This document shows, one piece after another, positions 32,548 through 35,336 of a stretch of 35,336 nucleotides of DNA (position 1 is the stretch's first letter; each line of letters begins with the position of its first letter). The notes under the pieces were generated by a model that made no database searches, had not been told where the DNA came from, and saw nothing but the letters and a program-made list of their open reading frames with translations. Both the position numbers and the translations under genes were made by a program. Source of the stretch: M0108 sp044228795 (GTDB lineage: Bacteria; Pseudomonadota; Gammaproteobacteria; Chromatiales; Chromatiaceae); NCBI GenBank assembly GCA_044228795.1, contig JBGAUE010000037.1, positions 1 through 35,336 on the forward strand, in the 5' to 3' direction.

Positions 32548-34710
32548 ATGGCTCTATCGACGCATTTCAAGGAATCCTTCAAGACCGCCCTGGCGATGAT
32601 GCTGGCCTACGGCATCGCCCTGTCGATGGACTGGGAAAAACCCATGTGGGCGGCGTTTGCGATCGCCGCCATCAGCCTTGCGACGGTCGGGCAGTCCATC
32701 CACAAGGGTGCCCTGCGCATGTTGGGGACCCTGGTGGCCGTGGTCGTCTCGCTCACCCTGGTGGCCCTGTTTCCCCAAGAGCGTTGGTGGCTGATGGTGT
32801 TTCTGTCGGCCTTCGTCGGGCTTTGCACCTACCGGATGGGGGGCAGCAAGCGCCCGTACTTCTGGAACGTGGCGGGATTCGTGAGCCTGATCATCTGCAT
32901 GGAGTCCGTCCCGGCGGCCGAGCACGCCTTCGATCTCGCCGTGCTGCGCTCGCTGGAGACCGGTCTTGGCATCCTCTGCTACACACTGGTCACCGTCTTC
33001 CTCTGGCCCACCGGCACGGTGGCGCGGCTCGATGCGGCGGTGCGCGGGCTTGCCGCCACCCAACACCGCCTCTACCAGGGCTACCTCGGGCTGCTCGCCG
33101 GGAAAGACCAAGGCGAAGACCTGCAGCCGCTGCGGCTGCAAGAGGTCCAGCAGCTCGGCCAATTCAGCGATGCCCTCGCCGGCGCGCGGGCGGACACCCA
33201 CGAGGTCTGGGAGCTGCGCCGACAGTGGGCTGGGCTCGAGGCCGATTTTCGGGAAACGATGGCGGCGTTGGCGCGCTGGCGCGAGAGCTTCGACGAGGTA
33301 CAGACGCTGGACCTGCAGGCGCTGATCCCTGACTTCCCAGGCCTGGCCGAGGAACTGGACGCCCGTCTCGGACAGATCGAGCGCATCCTCTCGGGCGAAG
33401 CCCCCGAGCGGCAGCCAAAGCCTCTGGACCCGTCCTTGAATACGGAGGCGATCCGTGCCCTGTCCCATTTCGATCGGGCGGCGCTGGCGCTCTTTCTTAG
33501 CCAGCTTCGGCGTCTGGAGTCCCTGACGCGGTCTTTGTACGAGACCGCCGCCGACATCAAGGGTTTCGCGGCATCGAGCCCGCCGCCGGTGGAGCCGGCA
33601 AAGGCGCGGGCCGGCTTTGTCCTTGATGCGGACGACCTGGCGGCCGCGGTCCGGGTCGTGGCCGGCATCTGGCTCGCCTATCTGTTGTGGATCTATGTCG
33701 AGGTTCCGGGGGGCGTCGGCATCGTCATTATGACGGGCTCCCTGGGTATGGCCCTGGCCACCAACCCGCAGTTGCCCATGCGCCTCGCGTTCAAACCGGT
33801 CGCCCTGTCCATCGCCTTCGCGAGCATCCTCTACATCTTCGTCATGCCGCGGCTGTCGAGCTTTACCGAACTGGGGTGGCTGATCTTCGCCGTGACCTTC
33901 GCCATCTGCTACCTGTTCTACCGACCCCAGCAGGTCCTCGGGCGGACGGCCGGGCTGATCATTTTCGTCACCATGGCGGGCATCTCCAACGAGCAGAGCT
34001 ACAGCTTCCTATCCCTCGCCAACACGGCCCTGATGTTTGCGCTGGTCTTCACGATCCTCGCCCTCGCGGCCTATGTCCCGGCGTCGCCGCAACCGGAGAA
34101 GGCCTTTGTTCGCCTCCTGCGCCGCTTCTTCCGCAGCTGCGAATACCTGGTCTCGACCCTGGGCTGGGACCCGGCGTGCCGGCCGACGCGGCTGGAGCGC
34201 TGGCGCCGGTCCTACCATGCCGCGCAGATCGCGACCTTGCCACAGACGATTTTGCTCTGGGCCAAGTTTATCCATCCCAGGCTGCTGGCCGGTACCACGC
34301 CGGAGCAGTTGCAGGCCCTCACCGCCGATATCCAGGCGCTCAGCTACCGGATGCAGGAAACCCTCGAGGCGCGCGCCGCGGTCCGCTCCGTGCCCGCGGG
34401 ACCGGAGGTGCAGCATGAGATCGACACCTGGCGCATTGGACTCAAGGAGGTCTTCCGGCGCCTGTCACTCGCTCCCGATGCGGCGGATCATGTTGGCTTC
34501 CGCGCCCTGCTGGACGGCCAGCTTGACCGCCTGGAGGCGCACATCGAAGCGGCCCTGAACCAGGCGGACACCGTGAGCGTCCCACCGGCTGAGGCCGAGC
34601 GTGCATATCGCCTGCTCGGCGCCCATCGGGGCCTCTCCGAGGCGGTCATCGCGTTTGCGAAACAGACGGTCGGCATCGACTGGCCGCGCCTGCGCGAGGC
34701 GCGTTTTTAA
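32548..34710 (+). CDS. FUSC-family efflux transporter (AaeB/YccS-like)
   Basis: Inner-membrane protein of 720 residues with two membrane blocks (about 10-165 and 370-510), each of several helices, separated by a helical cytoplasmic region (about 170-350) and followed by a second cytoplasmic region. This is the FUSC/AaeB layout. Recognisable text includes WAAFAIAAISLATVGQSIHKGALRMLGTL near the start of the first block and PGGVGIVIMTGSLGMALATNPQ in the second. AaeB exports aromatic carboxylic acids with AaeA. The next two genes, a DUF1656 protein and an HlyD protein, complete the AaeXAB-type set, here in the order FUSC-DUF1656-HlyD. The substrate is not known. Confidence 0.88.
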   Translation: MALSTHFKESFKTALAMMLAYGIALSMDWEKPMWAAFAIAAISLATVGQSIHKGALRMLGTLVAVVVSLTLVALFPQERWWLMVFLSAFVGLCTYRMGGSKRPYFWNVAGFVSLIICMESVPAAEHAFDLAVLRSLETGLGILCYTLVTVFLWPTGTVARLDAAVRGLAATQHRLYQGYLGLLAGKDQGEDLQPLRLQEVQQLGQFSDALAGARADTHEVWELRRQWAGLEADFRETMAALARWRESFDEVQTLDLQALIPDFPGLAEELDARLGQIERILSGEAPERQPKPLDPSLNTEAIRALSHFDRAALALFLSQLRRLESLTRSLYETAADIKGFAASSPPPVEPAKARAGFVLDADDLAAAVRVVAGIWLAYLLWIYVEVPGGVGIVIMTGSLGMALATNPQLPMRLAFKPVALSIAFASILYIFVMPRLSSFTELGWLIFAVTFAICYLFYRPQQVLGRTAGLIIFVTMAGISNEQSYSFLSLANTALMFALVFTILALAAYVPASPQPEKAFVRLLRRFFRSCEYLVSTLGWDPACRPTRLERWRRSYHAAQIATLPQTILLWAKFIHPRLLAGTTPEQLQALTADIQALSYRMQETLEARAAVRSVPAGPEVQHEIDTWRIGLKEVFRRLSLAPDAADHVGFRALLDGQLDRLEAHIEAALNQADTVSVPPAEAERAYRLLGAHRGLSEAVIAFAKQTVGIDWPRLREARF

Positions 34711-34726
34711 CCTGGCAGCAGCACCC

Positions 34727-34939
34727 ATGAACTTCATCCCCAGCGAATTTGCCATCGGCGAGGTCTATTTTCCGCCGCTCCTGATCGCCGCCGTGCTGGG
34801 CATCGTCCTGGCCTGGCTGACGGCCAACCAACTCAATCGTTACCGCCTGTCGCGGTTCTTCTTCTATCCGCCGCTGGTGCTGCTGGCCCTGGCGGTGATC
34901 TATACCGTCATCATCGGAACCTACGTCATCCCGTCATGA
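34727..34939 (+). CDS. DUF1656 small membrane protein (AaeX-like)
   Basis: Seventy-residue protein with two membrane helices (about 13-33 and 46-66) and the family start EFAIGEVYFPPLL. Its function is unknown, but it accompanies FUSC and HlyD genes in AaeXAB-type efflux operons, as here. ATG 34727 lies 16 bp after the FUSC stop; the frame could run upstream to 34601 but only through the FUSC 3' end. Its stop overlaps the next start in ATGA, indicating translational coupling. Confidence 0.86.
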   Translation: MNFIPSEFAIGEVYFPPLLIAAVLGIVLAWLTANQLNRYRLSRFFFYPPLVLLALAVIYTVIIGTYVIPS

Positions 34940-35336
34940 ACAAGATCCCCGCACTGCTGAGATACGCCCTGACCGGCGCCGTGGTCCTGGTCGCCGTCCT
35001 GGCCGTCCTGTGGAAGTACTGGGCCTACGTCACCAACCCCTGGACCCGCGACGGCCAGGTGCGCGCCAATGTCATCCAGGTCGCCCCCCGCGTGTCGGGG
35101 CCGATCATTCAGTTGCCGATCCGGGACAACCAGCTCGTCAAGGCGGGCGACCTCCTGTTCAAAATCGACCCCCGCACCTATCAGGCGGCCCTGGATGAGG
35201 CCCGCGCCAAGCTCGATGAGACCCGTGATCGCATCAAAGACCTGGAGGCCCAGGTCAAGGCCGCGGAGGTCGCCATCGACCAGGCGGAGTCCGGCATCAA
35301 ACAAGCCGGATTTGCCGTGGAGAGCGCCGAGGCCAC
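34936..35336 (+). CDS. HlyD-family membrane fusion protein (AaeA-like), 3' end off the window
   Basis: Periplasmic adaptor of the efflux system, cut by the right edge after about 133 residues. ATG 34936 overlaps the DUF1656 stop by four bases. One N-terminal membrane helix (about 9-27) is followed by the first half of the lipoyl/beta-barrel hybrid (NPWTRDGQVRANVIQVAPRVSG, then GDLLFKIDPRTYQAALDEA) and the beginning of the alpha-hairpin coiled coil. The wording is typical of HlyD/EmrA-AaeA proteins. What follows the edge, including the outer-membrane partner if any, is not visible. Confidence 0.88.
   Translation, partial: MNKIPALLRYALTGAVVLVAVLAVLWKYWAYVTNPWTRDGQVRANVIQVAPRVSGPIIQLPIRDNQLVKAGDLLFKIDPRTYQAALDEARAKLDETRDRIKDLEAQVKAAEVAIDQAESGIKQAGFAVESAEA

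Noticed and set aside
1..35336. tRNA, rRNA, CRISPR array or prophage
   Set aside because: Reading all spacers over 200 bp on both strands showed no T-loop-like GGTTCGAATCC context, no regularly spaced repeats and no phage structural genes.

Overview
The window is about 35 kb of GC-rich, gene-dense chromosome from a gammaproteobacterium. Three things fit a facultative or microaerobic member, possibly Chromatiales (purple sulfur bacteria): the priA-argS-FtsN-like gene order, a ubiU-ubiV-ubiT operon for oxygen-independent ubiquinone synthesis, and an NAD-type molybdenum formate dehydrogenase. The taxonomic placement is an inference from gene content. I see no tRNA, rRNA or CRISPR array.

Layout. 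Positions 1-1960 are accessory debris: the 3' part of an IS4-type transposase, a complete yefM-yoeB toxin-antitoxin pair with a recognisable operator, and a decapitated SF2 helicase fragment that runs into the end of the formate dehydrogenase gene. On the minus strand follow fdsA and fdsB (formate dehydrogenase), sixA (phosphohistidine phosphatase) and a fructosamine-kinase-family gene (1955-7973). A 476-bp non-coding stretch leads into priA, argS and a SPOR-domain gene on the plus strand (8450-13259). A perfect hairpin then separates these from a minus-strand EF-G paralogue. Next come an ErfK/YbiS-type L,D-transpeptidase and, tail to tail with it, a tiny Lpp-like lipoprotein. Then lpdA, a FUN14 protein, pbpC and ruvB (16853-22424). 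On the minus strand lie an Fsr-like MFS exporter, a second small L,D-transpeptidase and a Nudix hydrolase. The plus-strand ubiUVT operon (26092-28692) faces a minus-strand Mla-type lipid transport operon (permease with STAS domain, ATPase, MCE protein, auxiliary lipoprotein; 32336-28725). Divergent from that operon is an AaeB/AaeX/AaeA-like efflux operon (FUSC, DUF1656, HlyD), cut by the right edge.

How genes work together. A cell-envelope theme recurs: L,D-transpeptidases with an Lpp-like partner, PBP1C, a SPOR protein, Mla-type lipid transport and a FUSC exporter. A second theme is anaerobic redox metabolism: formate oxidation to NADH, and O2-independent ubiquinone synthesis. The best regulatory signal is a 16-bp FNR/Anr-like inverted repeat about 41 bp upstream of the inferred start of ubiU transcription, the classic class II activator position. 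Other points worth a second look are the Ldt-Lpp overlapping gene pair, a formate dehydrogenase alpha subunit lacking the His-Cys cluster ligands of its family and without a visible gamma subunit, and the YefM operator geometry.
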